The notes under the pieces were generated by a model. That model did no database searches. It worked only from the letters and a program-made list of their open reading frames with translations, and was not told where the DNA came from. Shown piece by piece: positions 1 to 7,732 of a DNA stretch of 22,486 bases (its first letter is position 1; the number at the start of each line of letters is the position of its first letter). The DNA is taken from assembly GCA_041655255.1 (NCBI GenBank), contig JBBAFS010000022.1, positions 1 to 22,486 on the forward strand, in the 5' to 3' direction. The translations under genes and the position numbers were made by a program. Origin of the DNA: JBBAFS01 sp041655255. GTDB lineage: Bacteria; Spirochaetota; Spirochaetia; Sphaerochaetales; Sphaerochaetaceae.

Positions 1-25
1 TGAGTAAAACAAGTATCTTGAGCAC

Positions 26-625
26 ATGGATTTTCTGCTTGCAAGTAACAACGAACACAAACGTATAGAGTTAGAACAGCTCTTAACGCCCCATGCCCTA
101 GTGCTTCCCTCCTCACGTAATATCGAATTTGAATTTGAAGAGACGGGAGCAACATTCATCGAAAACTCAATAGGTAAGGCAATGCATCTCTATCAATTAG
201 CCCATGCACCAACGATTAGTGATGATTCAGGGTTGGTTATCGATGCACTAGATGGGGAACCTGGAATTTATAGTAATCGGTACGGTAGTGAACTGTATAA
301 CCGTCTGTTAAGTGATAGTGAACGAAACGCCTACGTATTAGAAAAACTACGTGATGTACCACCTGCCCAACGTCAAGCCCGTTTTGTGTGTGCTATGACC
401 ATTGTCCTTGATCATTATCGGATCTACACAATCCAAGAGAGCGTCGAAGGTGAGATTGCACTTTATCCAAGTGGAAGTGGCGGGTTTGGATATGACCCGA
501 TCTTTCGAGTTCACTCATTACAAAAAATGATGGCAGAGCTTACAACAAAAGAGAAAAACAGAGTAAGCCACCGTGCCTTAGCTGCACAGCGCATTCTTAC
601 ATTATTAGAAAACATAACACCATAG
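26..625 (+). CDS. rdgB: RdgB/HAM1 non-canonical purine NTP pyrophosphatase
   Basis: Hydrolyses dITP, ITP and XTP to the monophosphate plus pyrophosphate, keeping deaminated purines out of DNA and RNA; cytosolic. The 199-residue length is normal for the family. Visible family motifs are the N-terminal substrate loop ASNNEHK (residues 6-12), the catalytic segment SDDSGL near residue 65, the GGFGYDPIF block near residue 151 and the SHRALA block near residue 182. No strong Shine-Dalgarno sequence precedes the ATG, but the N-terminus aligns with the usual family start. Bases 1-3 (TGA) could be the stop of an upstream gene, which cannot be confirmed here. It is followed 9 bp later by the peptidase gene, so the two are probably co-transcribed. 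Confidence 0.95.
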   Translation: MDFLLASNNEHKRIELEQLLTPHALVLPSSRNIEFEFEETGATFIENSIGKAMHLYQLAHAPTISDDSGLVIDALDGEPGIYSNRYGSELYNRLLSDSERNAYVLEKLRDVPPAQRQARFVCAMTIVLDHYRIYTIQESVEGEIALYPSGSGGFGYDPIFRVHSLQKMMAELTTKEKNRVSHRALAAQRILTLLENITP

Positions 626-634
626 GAGCAAATC

Positions 635-2437
635 ATGTCACAATTTAACATCCCGAATCGTCAAGACGTCCCTCTTTTAGACCAGTGGGATCTCACTCAT
701 CTATTTCAACATGAGAGTGATTGGGAAAGTGCATACACGACAAGTGAGAAACAAGTAGAGTTATTTGACTCTTTTAAAGGGACCTTGCATCAATCTAAAG
801 AACAACTATTGAAGTTATTACACCTACTGACCCAAGAGGGTATTCTTTTAGAACGCATTATGCAGTACGCATTTTTACAACAAACGAGTGACGGTGGTTC
901 TAGCACATACCAACACCGCTATGGAAAAGCTCAACAATTAATCACCCTCTTTAGTTCAAAAACTTCATTTATTGAACCAGAGATTATGGCAATTGATGAG
1001 CCCACACTTCAATCATGGTTAGCTTTAGCTGAATTTGATGATTACAGAGTGATGATTCAAAAGATGCTTCGCTTTAAAGATCATACTCTTGACCAGGAAC
1101 AAGAGAAGATTATGGCTTTGCAACAAGAAGTTGGCTCTAAAGCAAGTGAAGCTTTTGGCGCACTGACAAATGTCGATTTACAATTCGGCACAATTACTAC
1201 CGATGAGGGGAAAGTGCCTTTGACTCAAAGTACGTTTGGATCATTATTACAACACCCTTCTCGTTCAGTGAGACGACGGACATACAACAAATTTTATAAA
1301 GTGTTTGATCAACACAAACATGTGTTAACCCAATTATATGATGCAGCAGTAAAACAGAGTATGTTTAGAAGCCGAGTAAGATCATACCCCTCAACCTTAG
1401 AGATGGCCCTGTTTCCTGATAATGTCGATAAAAACGTCTACGAGAATTTAATTCAAACTGTTCACAATCACATTTCACTACTTCATCGCTACTACGAAAT
1501 AAGAAAAAGGGCATTGGGTCTCAAAAAGTTAGCCCACTACGATGTATATGTTCCTCTTGTAAAAGATGTGAAAGTTACTCACACCTATGAAGAAGCCGTT
1601 GAATTAATTAAAGAAGCGATGGCTCCTTTAGGCCAAGAGTATGTCGACACCATCACGAGAGGGTTGACTACTGACCGATGGGTAGATCGCTACGAGAATA
1701 AAGGGAAACGCTCTGGAGCATTCTCTAGTGGAACCTTCTCAGGTCCTCCATATATTTTAATGAACTATAAAGAGGATGTCCTTCGTGATGTCTTTACTTT
1801 AGCTCATGAAGGGGGACATTCGATGCACTCGTATTACAGTGCTAAAAGTAACCCCTATAGTTCATATGATTACACTATTTTTGAAGCTGAGGTGGCTTCT
1901 ACCTTTAATGAACAACTATTAGCTCACCACATGATACAAAAAGCCGACTCAAAAGAGTTAGAAGCTTATATCGTGGGAAAACAGATCGATGATATTGTTG
2001 CTACTTTATTTAGACAAACGATGTTTGCTGAATTTGAAATGATTGTTCATCACTCAGCTGAGCAAGGAGAACCGATTACTGTCGACTCTCTTACATCAAA
2101 ATACCGCTCGTTATTAGAGTTCTATTTTGGTAAAGATGTTCAACTGTTTGATGTAAGTGCCTTAGAAGCTCTTCGTATCCCCCACTTTTATCGCCCATTT
2201 TATGTCTATAAATATGCAACTGGATTAAGTGCTGCTATCGCTTTAGCTGAAGGGGTATTACAACACAAAGAGGGGGCCAAAGAGCGCTATCTCTCGTTCT
2301 TACATAGCGGTGGTTCTCACTACCCAATTGATGCGTTAAAAAAAGCTGGGGTAGATATGAGTAGTGCTACTCCTATTGAAGATGCGATGGATTTCTTTAA
2401 TGAATTGTTAGATCGATATGAACAGCTCATTGTCTAA
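635..2437 (+). CDS. pepF: Oligoendopeptidase F-type M3 zinc metallopeptidase
   Basis: Cytosolic metallopeptidase that trims short peptides. The zinc motif HEGGH is at residues 391-395, and the third ligand is most likely Glu419 in AEVAST, 28 residues after the first histidine, as expected for family M3. The 600-residue length is typical of PepF. A good ribosome binding site (AGGAGC) lies 6 bases before the ATG. It follows rdgB by 9 bp. The gene is intact, and its 3' flank contains several inverted repeats. The exact peptide substrates cannot be read from the sequence. Confidence 0.93.
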   Translation: MSQFNIPNRQDVPLLDQWDLTHLFQHESDWESAYTTSEKQVELFDSFKGTLHQSKEQLLKLLHLLTQEGILLERIMQYAFLQQTSDGGSSTYQHRYGKAQQLITLFSSKTSFIEPEIMAIDEPTLQSWLALAEFDDYRVMIQKMLRFKDHTLDQEQEKIMALQQEVGSKASEAFGALTNVDLQFGTITTDEGKVPLTQSTFGSLLQHPSRSVRRRTYNKFYKVFDQHKHVLTQLYDAAVKQSMFRSRVRSYPSTLEMALFPDNVDKNVYENLIQTVHNHISLLHRYYEIRKRALGLKKLAHYDVYVPLVKDVKVTHTYEEAVELIKEAMAPLGQEYVDTITRGLTTDRWVDRYENKGKRSGAFSSGTFSGPPYILMNYKEDVLRDVFTLAHEGGHSMHSYYSAKSNPYSSYDYTIFEAEVASTFNEQLLAHHMIQKADSKELEAYIVGKQIDDIVATLFRQTMFAEFEMIVHHSAEQGEPITVDSLTSKYRSLLEFYFGKDVQLFDVSALEALRIPHFYRPFYVYKYATGLSAAIALAEGVLQHKEGAKERYLSFLHSGGSHYPIDALKKAGVDMSSATPIEDAMDFFNELLDRYEQLIV

Positions 2438-2638
2438 GAGTTACGGGTATTGTTCTAACTCATAAAAGATACCTAGTTCTAGCTCTTTTGAAAAAGAAGT
2501 AACGTATCTACTTATTGATGAGAGAATCTCTTAGTAACCTCTTTTGATCAAAGGAGGTTACTGATATATAGTGGTTTCACACTTTTGAAGAAGGTATGTT
2601 ATATGAGATTTTGCACCTACAATTGGTGACAGAAAAAG
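2438..2638 (+). other. Structured non-coding gap after pepF
   Basis: No coding signal is seen here. Three inverted repeats are visible: GAGTTA/TAACTC at 2438-2461, a GATAC/GTATC pair further on, and a 30-bp near-perfect palindrome at 2533-2562. None is followed by a clear T tract, so only some may terminate transcription. Confidence 0.6.
2533..2562. repeat. 30-bp near-perfect palindrome centred on GATC
   Basis: Each 15-base half (AGTAACCTCTTTTGA / TCAAAGGAGGTTACT) is the reverse complement of the other except for one pair, which becomes G-U in RNA. It would fold into a long hairpin, but no T run follows on either strand. It could be a weak terminator, an mRNA-stabilising structure or a protein site. 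Confidence 0.7.
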
Positions 2639-3058
2639 ATGGAAGTTTCATTGAAAAAAGTTTTATTGATTATCTGTGGATTGGTAACATTGGGTATTGG
2701 GCTACTTGGGATTGTGGTTCCTTTATTACCAACAACCCCATTTTTACTTCTCAGCGGATATTGTTTTTACCATAGCTCCCCTTCGTTGTATCGATGGTTG
2801 GTTACCCAAAAGTATATCGGTCAATATATCTATTGTTATAAACAACACCGAGCAATATCTCATCGCTCTAAAATATATACCCTTGTACTACTTTGGAGTG
2901 TTATTATTATTTCAGCTTTCACCGTACCTTTGATTTGGGTTGTCTTCCTGTTAGTGGGTATTGCGGGAGGGATTACCTTTTACTTACTCTCTTTGAACAA
3001 ACTCACATCTTCGATGATTCAAGAGTACCAAGAGTTTAGAAAAGAGTTTGACTCATAA
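2639..3058 (+). CDS. DUF454 (YbaN-like) small inner-membrane protein
   Basis: A 139-residue membrane protein of unknown biochemical role. The N-terminal helix (about residues 7-27) runs into the family signature GIVVPLLPTTPFLLLSGYCF, with the conserved PLLPTTPF at about residues 27-34. After a basic amphipathic stretch (residues 50-78) there are two more hydrophobic segments (about 79-115). This matches DUF454/YbaN proteins. The Shine-Dalgarno sequence is weak (GGTGA about 10 bases upstream). The gene stands alone between non-coding gaps, and a Rho-independent terminator candidate follows it. Confidence 0.85.
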   Translation: MEVSLKKVLLIICGLVTLGIGLLGIVVPLLPTTPFLLLSGYCFYHSSPSLYRWLVTQKYIGQYIYCYKQHRAISHRSKIYTLVLLWSVIIISAFTVPLIWVVFLLVGIAGGITFYLLSLNKLTSSMIQEYQEFRKEFDS

Positions 3059-3091
3059 AGAAGGTCTTCTTCTAAAGTCTGTTATTCAACA

Positions 3092-3128
3092 TACACACCA
3101 TACCTCTAGGTGGATGTAAGTTTTTTTT
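3092..3128 (+). terminator. Rho-independent terminator after the DUF454 gene
   Basis: TACA-CACC (3092-3099) pairs with GGTG (3109-3112) and TGTA (3115-3118), with a 2-base bulge and a 9-base loop. A run of eight T residues follows at 3121-3128. The position fits the end of the DUF454 transcript. Confidence 0.65.
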
Positions 3129-3246
3129 AAAGTGCTTCCTATGAGAGATACAAGGCGAGGTAGCTCACCTTTTACTCTTTAAGAAAAGAAGATGCGTTTT
3201 GAGTTCTCATTTTATAAGAGATGAGTGTAGGAAAGAGCTCTGATAG

Positions 3247-3261
3247 TTGCTATACTAGCAA
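3247..3261. promoter_or_regulatory. Inverted repeat TTGCTA-TAC-TAGCAA upstream of the ABC gene
   Basis: Perfect 6-bp arms around a 3-bp centre, about 28 bp before the ABC exporter start and followed by an AT-rich stretch (CATTATATT) that could be a -10 region. It may be an operator; no regulator can be named. Confidence 0.4.
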
Positions 3262-3288
3262 ACACAATACATTATATTAAGGTAAGAG

Positions 3289-5091
3289 ATGTCAGATCCT
3301 TCACTACTACATAAATTGTTTTCTTTGTTTACAAAAAGACAAAAAAGGAACATGGTCATTTTGCTTGTGTTCTTCTTTGTCTCTTCTGTGTTACAACTCG
3401 TTGGTGTTGCCGCTATATTCCCTTTCATGAATGTGGTTACAGACCCATCAAGTGTCCACTCAGATCCACTTCTCTCATTCTTTTACAACATGTTTCATTT
3501 CACAAATATTAAGAGCTTCATTGTTGCTAGTGGTATAGCGATGTTTGTGTTATTGATTTTCTCAAACGCCTTAGCAGCTTTCACCATATGGCTTAAAACA
3601 AAATATGTGATGGGATTGAATCACAATCTCTCACGCCGTCTTTTAGGGCTCTATTTAAGCCGTCCTTACACCTTTTTCCTTACTCGGTCATCGAGTGATT
3701 TAGGATCTAATATTTTATATGAGGTAAACCAACTTACCCAACAACTCCTTTTACCACTGTTTGATTTAGTCATTCAATCTCTTATCGTATTAGCAATGGT
3801 TGTCTTTTTATTATTTACCGATGTGGTGACCACCCTTATAGCCTTTAGTATTGTTGGCGGTGCGTATGTCATTACGAACTACACCGCTCGTAAGAAAACA
3901 AAGAAAGCTGGAAATGAACGTCTTGCAGCAAACAAAGGACGATTTGCTTCTACAGGTGAAGCTATTAGTGGAATCAAAGTGACAAAAGTATTGGGAAGAG
4001 AAGGATACTTTTTAGAGTCGTTTACCCACTATTCAGAACGATTTATCAAAGTTGAGTCGTACATCAATGTCGTACGAGATCTACCGAAGTTTATCTTAGA
4101 GGCTATCGCATTTGGTGGTGTTGTCATGTTGGTAGTCGTCATGACACTAAGAACGGACAACGTTTTATCAATTTTACCTTTTGTGACTCTGTTTGCATTT
4201 GCTGGTTACAAAATGATGCCAGCACTACAAACAATTTATCGCTCGGTAGTGAGTGTCTATTTTAACCAAGCGATTGTCGACACATTGTATCAAGAGATGG
4301 TAGCGACCGAAGAGAGTGAGTACTCTTTTTTAGAAGAGAAAGAGCGTACTCGTCTTCCTTTCAATAGAGAGGTCCGACTCGATCATATCGATTTTAGTTA
4401 CAATAGAAGTGAAATTCCAACGCTCAAAGAGATTACTCTCACTATTCCTAAAAACTCTTCAATTGGGTTTGTCGGTTCCACAGGTTCGGGCAAAACTACC
4501 CTTATCGACCTTATTTTAGGACTTCTTGAACCAAAGCATGGAACAATCTTTGTAGATGATACCCCCCTCACCTTAGAGAATGTTCGTTCATGGCAAGCAA
4601 ATATTGGGTATGTGCCTCAAGATATTTATCTGACAGATAACTCTATTGCCCGTAACATTGCTTTTGGGATAGGTGAAGATCAATTAGATATGGATCGTGT
4701 GCGACAAGCAGCCCGTATAGCTGCATTAGAACGCTTTGTTGATGAAGAACTCCCTCACGGTTTTCATACCATTGTAGGGGAGCGTGGTATTCGTCTCAGC
4801 GGTGGTCAAAGACAACGTATTGGCTTAGCCCGTGCCTTATATGATAATCCTGAAATTCTTATTTTAGATGAAGCTACAAGTGCCTTAGATGGAACTACTG
4901 AGCGAGCTGTCATGGAAGCAATACAAGCTGCCTCAACAAACCGCACCATGATTATGATAGCTCACCGTATTTCAACTGTGAAAGATTGTGATGTGATTTA
5001 CCTTTTAGATAAAGGGGAAGTGTCAGATTTTGGTACCTATGCCGAATTAATTGAGAAAAACCCAACTTTTAGAAAGATGGCTCGCATCTAG
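3289..5091 (+). CDS. ABC exporter half-transporter, fused TMD-NBD, PglK/MsbA-like
   Basis: ATP-driven exporter or flippase that acts as a dimer in the cytoplasmic membrane. The first ~330 residues carry the membrane domain, with hydrophobic segments near 20-45, 80-105, 155-200 and 265-310. The nucleotide-binding domain has Walker A GSTGSGKT (396-403), the signature LSGGQ (503-507), Walker B ending in Asp527-Glu528 and the switch histidine His559. Length (600 residues) and layout fit lipid, polysaccharide or oligosaccharide-lipid flippases such as PglK or MsbA. The sequence does not identify the cargo. The start is preceded by an AAGGTAAGAG ribosome binding site. It converges on the IclR gene, sharing four bases. 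Confidence 0.88.
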   Translation: MSDPSLLHKLFSLFTKRQKRNMVILLVFFFVSSVLQLVGVAAIFPFMNVVTDPSSVHSDPLLSFFYNMFHFTNIKSFIVASGIAMFVLLIFSNALAAFTIWLKTKYVMGLNHNLSRRLLGLYLSRPYTFFLTRSSSDLGSNILYEVNQLTQQLLLPLFDLVIQSLIVLAMVVFLLFTDVVTTLIAFSIVGGAYVITNYTARKKTKKAGNERLAANKGRFASTGEAISGIKVTKVLGREGYFLESFTHYSERFIKVESYINVVRDLPKFILEAIAFGGVVMLVVVMTLRTDNVLSILPFVTLFAFAGYKMMPALQTIYRSVVSVYFNQAIVDTLYQEMVATEESEYSFLEEKERTRLPFNREVRLDHIDFSYNRSEIPTLKEITLTIPKNSSIGFVGSTGSGKTTLIDLILGLLEPKHGTIFVDDTPLTLENVRSWQANIGYVPQDIYLTDNSIARNIAFGIGEDQLDMDRVRQAARIAALERFVDEELPHGFHTIVGERGIRLSGGQRQRIGLARALYDNPEILILDEATSALDGTTERAVMEAIQAASTNRTMIMIAHRISTVKDCDVIYLLDKGEVSDFGTYAELIEKNPTFRKMARI

Positions 5092-5855
5092 TTCATCGGA
5101 ACAATACTACGTAGTGCTAATCTCTCTGAAAGTAAGATGCTTTTCTCTTTAAGAAGTTGTAAGACACTCTCTTGTTTATGTTCTAAGCGTTCTACAGGGC
5201 CACTGACTGATAAAGATGCAAAGATCTTCCCATCTGCTAAAAAGATTGGTGTAGAGATTCCTAAAGACCCTGGGTAGAACTCTTCATAACTTACCGCATA
5301 CCCATCTTTACGAATTTCAGCTAATCGCTCTCTCAGTTCATCAGCAGATAAAATTGAACGAGGTCCAATTTTTTGGATTCCTTGAGCGATAATACTCTCA
5401 ATTTGTTCTTCAGGAAGGTATGCCATAATGACTTGAACCGTACATCCTGCATACAGTGGCACAAGAGAGCCAAACTCAGGGACAAATCTAGGGGGATTGG
5501 GACTATCTTCACTAAAAAGGAGCATCCCATAATCTTTGTTTAAAATAGTAATTTGAACAGTCTCTTCAGTCAGTTTTACAATGCTCTCTAGTACCGGCTT
5601 CATAATCTGTTCCATACTAAACTTATTTCTTAAAGCCGCTTCTAGGCGCAGTAAATCAAATCCTAGTGAGTAGTGTCCACTTTTTTTGTTGTGATCAAGT
5701 AACCCCTTTTTTACAAAGGTGTGTAAAAAGCGATATACACTGGGTACTGGAATTCCCACTTTTTCAGCAATCTCAAGTGGAGTTTGCTCAGGATGAGATC
5801 CTGAAAATGAGAATAAAATATCTATAGCTCTCTCTAACGACTTTATTGATGACAT
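5088..5855 (-). CDS. IclR-family transcriptional regulator
   Basis: A 255-residue regulator with the usual IclR layout. An N-terminal winged helix (about residues 5-70) contains the segment TPLEIAEKVGIPVPSVYRFLH. The C-terminal effector-binding domain begins near residue 80. These proteins bind DNA as dimers of dimers and sense small organic acids or aromatics; the effector here is unknown. A perfect palindrome, TTGTGAT-T-ATCACAA, lies 13 bp upstream of the start and is a good candidate for its own operator. The next gene in the same direction is a broken regulator, so its original target is not evident; it may act elsewhere. Confidence 0.9.
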   Translation of the reverse strand: MSSIKSLERAIDILFSFSGSHPEQTPLEIAEKVGIPVPSVYRFLHTFVKKGLLDHNKKSGHYSLGFDLLRLEAALRNKFSMEQIMKPVLESIVKLTEETVQITILNKDYGMLLFSEDSPNPPRFVPEFGSLVPLYAGCTVQVIMAYLPEEQIESIIAQGIQKIGPRSILSADELRERLAEIRKDGYAVSYEEFYPGSLGISTPIFLADGKIFASLSVSGPVERLEHKQESVLQLLKEKSILLSERLALRSIVPMN

Positions 5856-5868
5856 ATTATCTTCCTAT

Positions 5869-5883
5869 TTGTGATTATCACAA
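5869..5883. promoter_or_regulatory. Candidate IclR autoregulatory operator
   Basis: Perfect 7-bp inverted arms TTGTGAT / ATCACAA around one base. It sits between the IclR start codon (5855) and its upstream region and overlaps a GATAAT that could be the -10. This position suits autorepression. Confidence 0.55.
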
Positions 5884-5955
5884 TGCAAAATCAATTCCAT
5901 TTAATCACACTAGCAAGAGTTTGTCTAGGAAGCGAGAGGTAAATCGAGATAATAC

Positions 5956-5976
5956 CCTATAGGCGAACCATATAGG
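5956..5976 (-). terminator. Hairpin just after the broken regulator gene
   Basis: CCTATAGG pairs with CC-A-TATAGG around a CGAA loop, with one bulged A. It directly abuts the stop codon of the decayed gene. No clear T tract follows, so termination is plausible but unproven. Confidence 0.4.
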
Positions 5977-7448
5977 TTAAAACCATCGATAGATATGTAA
6001 TTTCCAATACCCTCTTTTTCTCCCCCCTACTTGGCTGATACTACCGTCTTCAATCATGCTCTTCATAACCCGTTTTACCGTTGAAAGAGAGAGACCCACT
6101 AAGACAGAAAGTTCTTGTTGAGTGAGTGAAGACTCTTTACTTAGTTCAAATAATATCCTTGTTTCAACGTTCTCGTTTCTTGTAACAGAGGGAGTGTATG
6201 AAAGACCCTTTCCAAGTACTAATGAGCTATGAGTAGAAGTTTCATGAGTATACGGACTTGCTTTTACTGTTGCCCCTTTGGCCAGAGGGATGATTGTTCT
6301 AAATGTATCTCCCTCTATACATTGAGCAGTAGTCTCTGCATAGAGCTGAGTATACATATATACATTTCTTAGCCCTGAACCTAATTCATCAGCTAACCCA
6401 AGTTCTCTAAATATTTTGGAGATTGTCGGATTTTTAGCTTTAGGTTGTATATTCAGTATATCAAAATGTCCAAATTCGTGTGCTATGTTTCCATTCTCTA
6501 TATAAAACTAATCTTTTTTTATCATAAAAGTGGCTGTATGATTTGAAGAGTAATCACGGTGTGAAAGAGAGTTAGAGATAATTTCTCGTAAAATAATATC
6601 ATGTGAACTTAAACGCTGAAGACCCTTTACGGTATATATATCGTTAAGGTGTTTTTGTCCAAATGTAACAAGCCTTTCAAAACTATCTATTAGATTTGTC
6701 GCTACGATATCCCGATCATCATAACGATTTGTATCGACTATTCGAACAAGTGCATCTGTTTTGTAGTATGGAAATATGTGAGCGATAAGATCATCACTTC
6801 CAAAAAGTAATACCGCTGCAAAGGTAATTCCCTCTTTCCCAGTTATTTGATTGTGGGCAGATAGTCCTGTTGAGTGAAGTAGCTCTCTATGATCTAACGA
6901 TTCCCACATATGGTTATCTTTCAATTTGCTGGCCATCTCTTTTACTCTCTGTATAAGATGAGAATCTAAATCATCAATTCCTATATGAGGGACAACTCTT
7001 TGTCCATATAGATCTTGCTGTTTACGACTAAAGAGCTGAAACATCACATGTTGGTGGTTTGTGACATCTATATCAGAGTCATTATTTCGATCAAAATAGG
7101 TAGCACCACAACGAGTCACATGAGAAGACTTTTGAACGTATACGTAGATAAGAAGTCTACCTTCATGAGTATATATTTTTGGTTGGATATACATCGGAGG
7201 ATACATTTTTGTAGGATTACGGGCACTAGAAATAAGAGTTTCAACTATACGTTCTACAGCATGGGAATCAACACCTCTCATCTCACCGTTGTCGGTGACT
7301 CCTTAAAAGAGATGTCCTCCTTCACGGTTTGCAAAAGAACAAAGTGTATGAAACACACTCACGTTTAATGTTTCTTTACTTCTTTTAAACTCGACGTCTA
7401 TTCCTTCTCCTGAAGAAATAAGTTGTAGTAGATAAACGGGGAGAACAT
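5977..7448 (-). pseudogene. Decayed AlbA_2/RecG-like ATP-binding regulator with two in-frame stops
   Basis: In one continuous frame the remnant reads, in order: an AlbA_2/Schlafen-type N-terminus (LISSGEGIDVEFK, then FANREGGHLF-stop-GVTDNGE), a middle region, the GHKL-like segment IILREIISNSLSHRDY, then MIKKD-stop-FYIENGN, IFRELGLADELGSGLRN, and a C-terminal winged helix (LSLSTVKRVMKSMIEDGSIS). The stops are TAA at 7303-7305 and TAG at 6508-6510. Sequence on both sides of each stop still matches the family, so each looks like a point mutation. A likely original ATG at 7448, behind AGAGGTCG, is one base out of frame, suggesting a 1-base loss in the CCCC run (7438-7441). The restored protein would be about 490 residues, normal for the family. 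Largest intact pieces are 6508-7281 and 5977-6357. The family is often annotated as a transcriptional regulator or ATP-dependent helicase-like protein. Confidence 0.8.
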
Positions 7449-7472
7449 TTATTGCAACGACCTCTATTTTTG

Positions 7473-7486
7473 GTGTTATCTAACAC
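7473..7486. repeat. Short palindrome GTGTTA-TC-TAACAC
   Basis: Perfect 6-bp arms around two bases, about 25 bp upstream of the decayed regulator's likely start. The position suits an operator for that gene. Confidence 0.35.
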
Positions 7487-7546
7487 ACCACAACATAATC
7501 TGAAATATTTCAAAGATAGGCCGTCATACCAAGACCTAGTAATCAG

Positions 7547-7575
7547 AGGATATCTAATAATTACTTAAGTGTCAA
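7547..7575 (-). promoter_or_regulatory. Candidate promoter of the decayed regulator
   Basis: On the minus strand TTGACA (7570-7575) is followed after 17 bp by TATCCT (7547-7552). The -35 box lies inside the left arm of the inverted repeat at 7564-7599, so binding there would block it. Confidence 0.45.
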
Positions 7576-7599
7576 AAGAAAAGATAATTGACACTTAAG
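7564..7599. repeat. Perfect 12-bp inverted repeat around a 12-base A-rich loop
   Basis: CTTAAGTGTCAA (7564-7575) and TTGACACTTAAG (7588-7599) are exact reverse complements, so TTGACA occurs in both arms in opposite directions. There is no T tract after either arm. It lies between the decayed regulator and the inositol operon and may be an operator or a small element remnant. Confidence 0.7.
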
Positions 7600-7693
7600 A
7601 ATAAAAAATACGAGGTTTCAGTAGCTATTAAAATTCATTTTTTAAAATTCGATACTTAAAGTGAAAACATTCGAATATGAATGGCTCGATGCT

Positions 7694-7726
7694 AATCTTT
7701 AGGGGAGAGATTCTCCCCCAAAGATT
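7694..7726 (-). terminator. Strong hairpin at the 3' end of the inositol operon
   Basis: AATCTTT-A-GGGGAGA pairs with TCTCCCC-C-AAAGATT around a GAT loop: 14 pairs with one A/C mismatch. It begins 6 bp after the stop codon of the reductase gene. No T run follows on the minus strand, so it may protect the transcript end or terminate weakly. Confidence 0.6.
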
Positions 7727-7732
7727 GCGCTC

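Noticed and set aside
6508..6510. Amber codon read as an amino acid (recoding) in the broken regulator
   Set aside because: A second stop of a different type and a probable frameshift occur in the same gene, so inactivation is the simpler explanation.
7015..7368. 117-codon + strand reading frame over the broken regulator
   Set aside because: It is antisense to clear family sequence, has no ribosome binding site and shows no recognisable protein motif.
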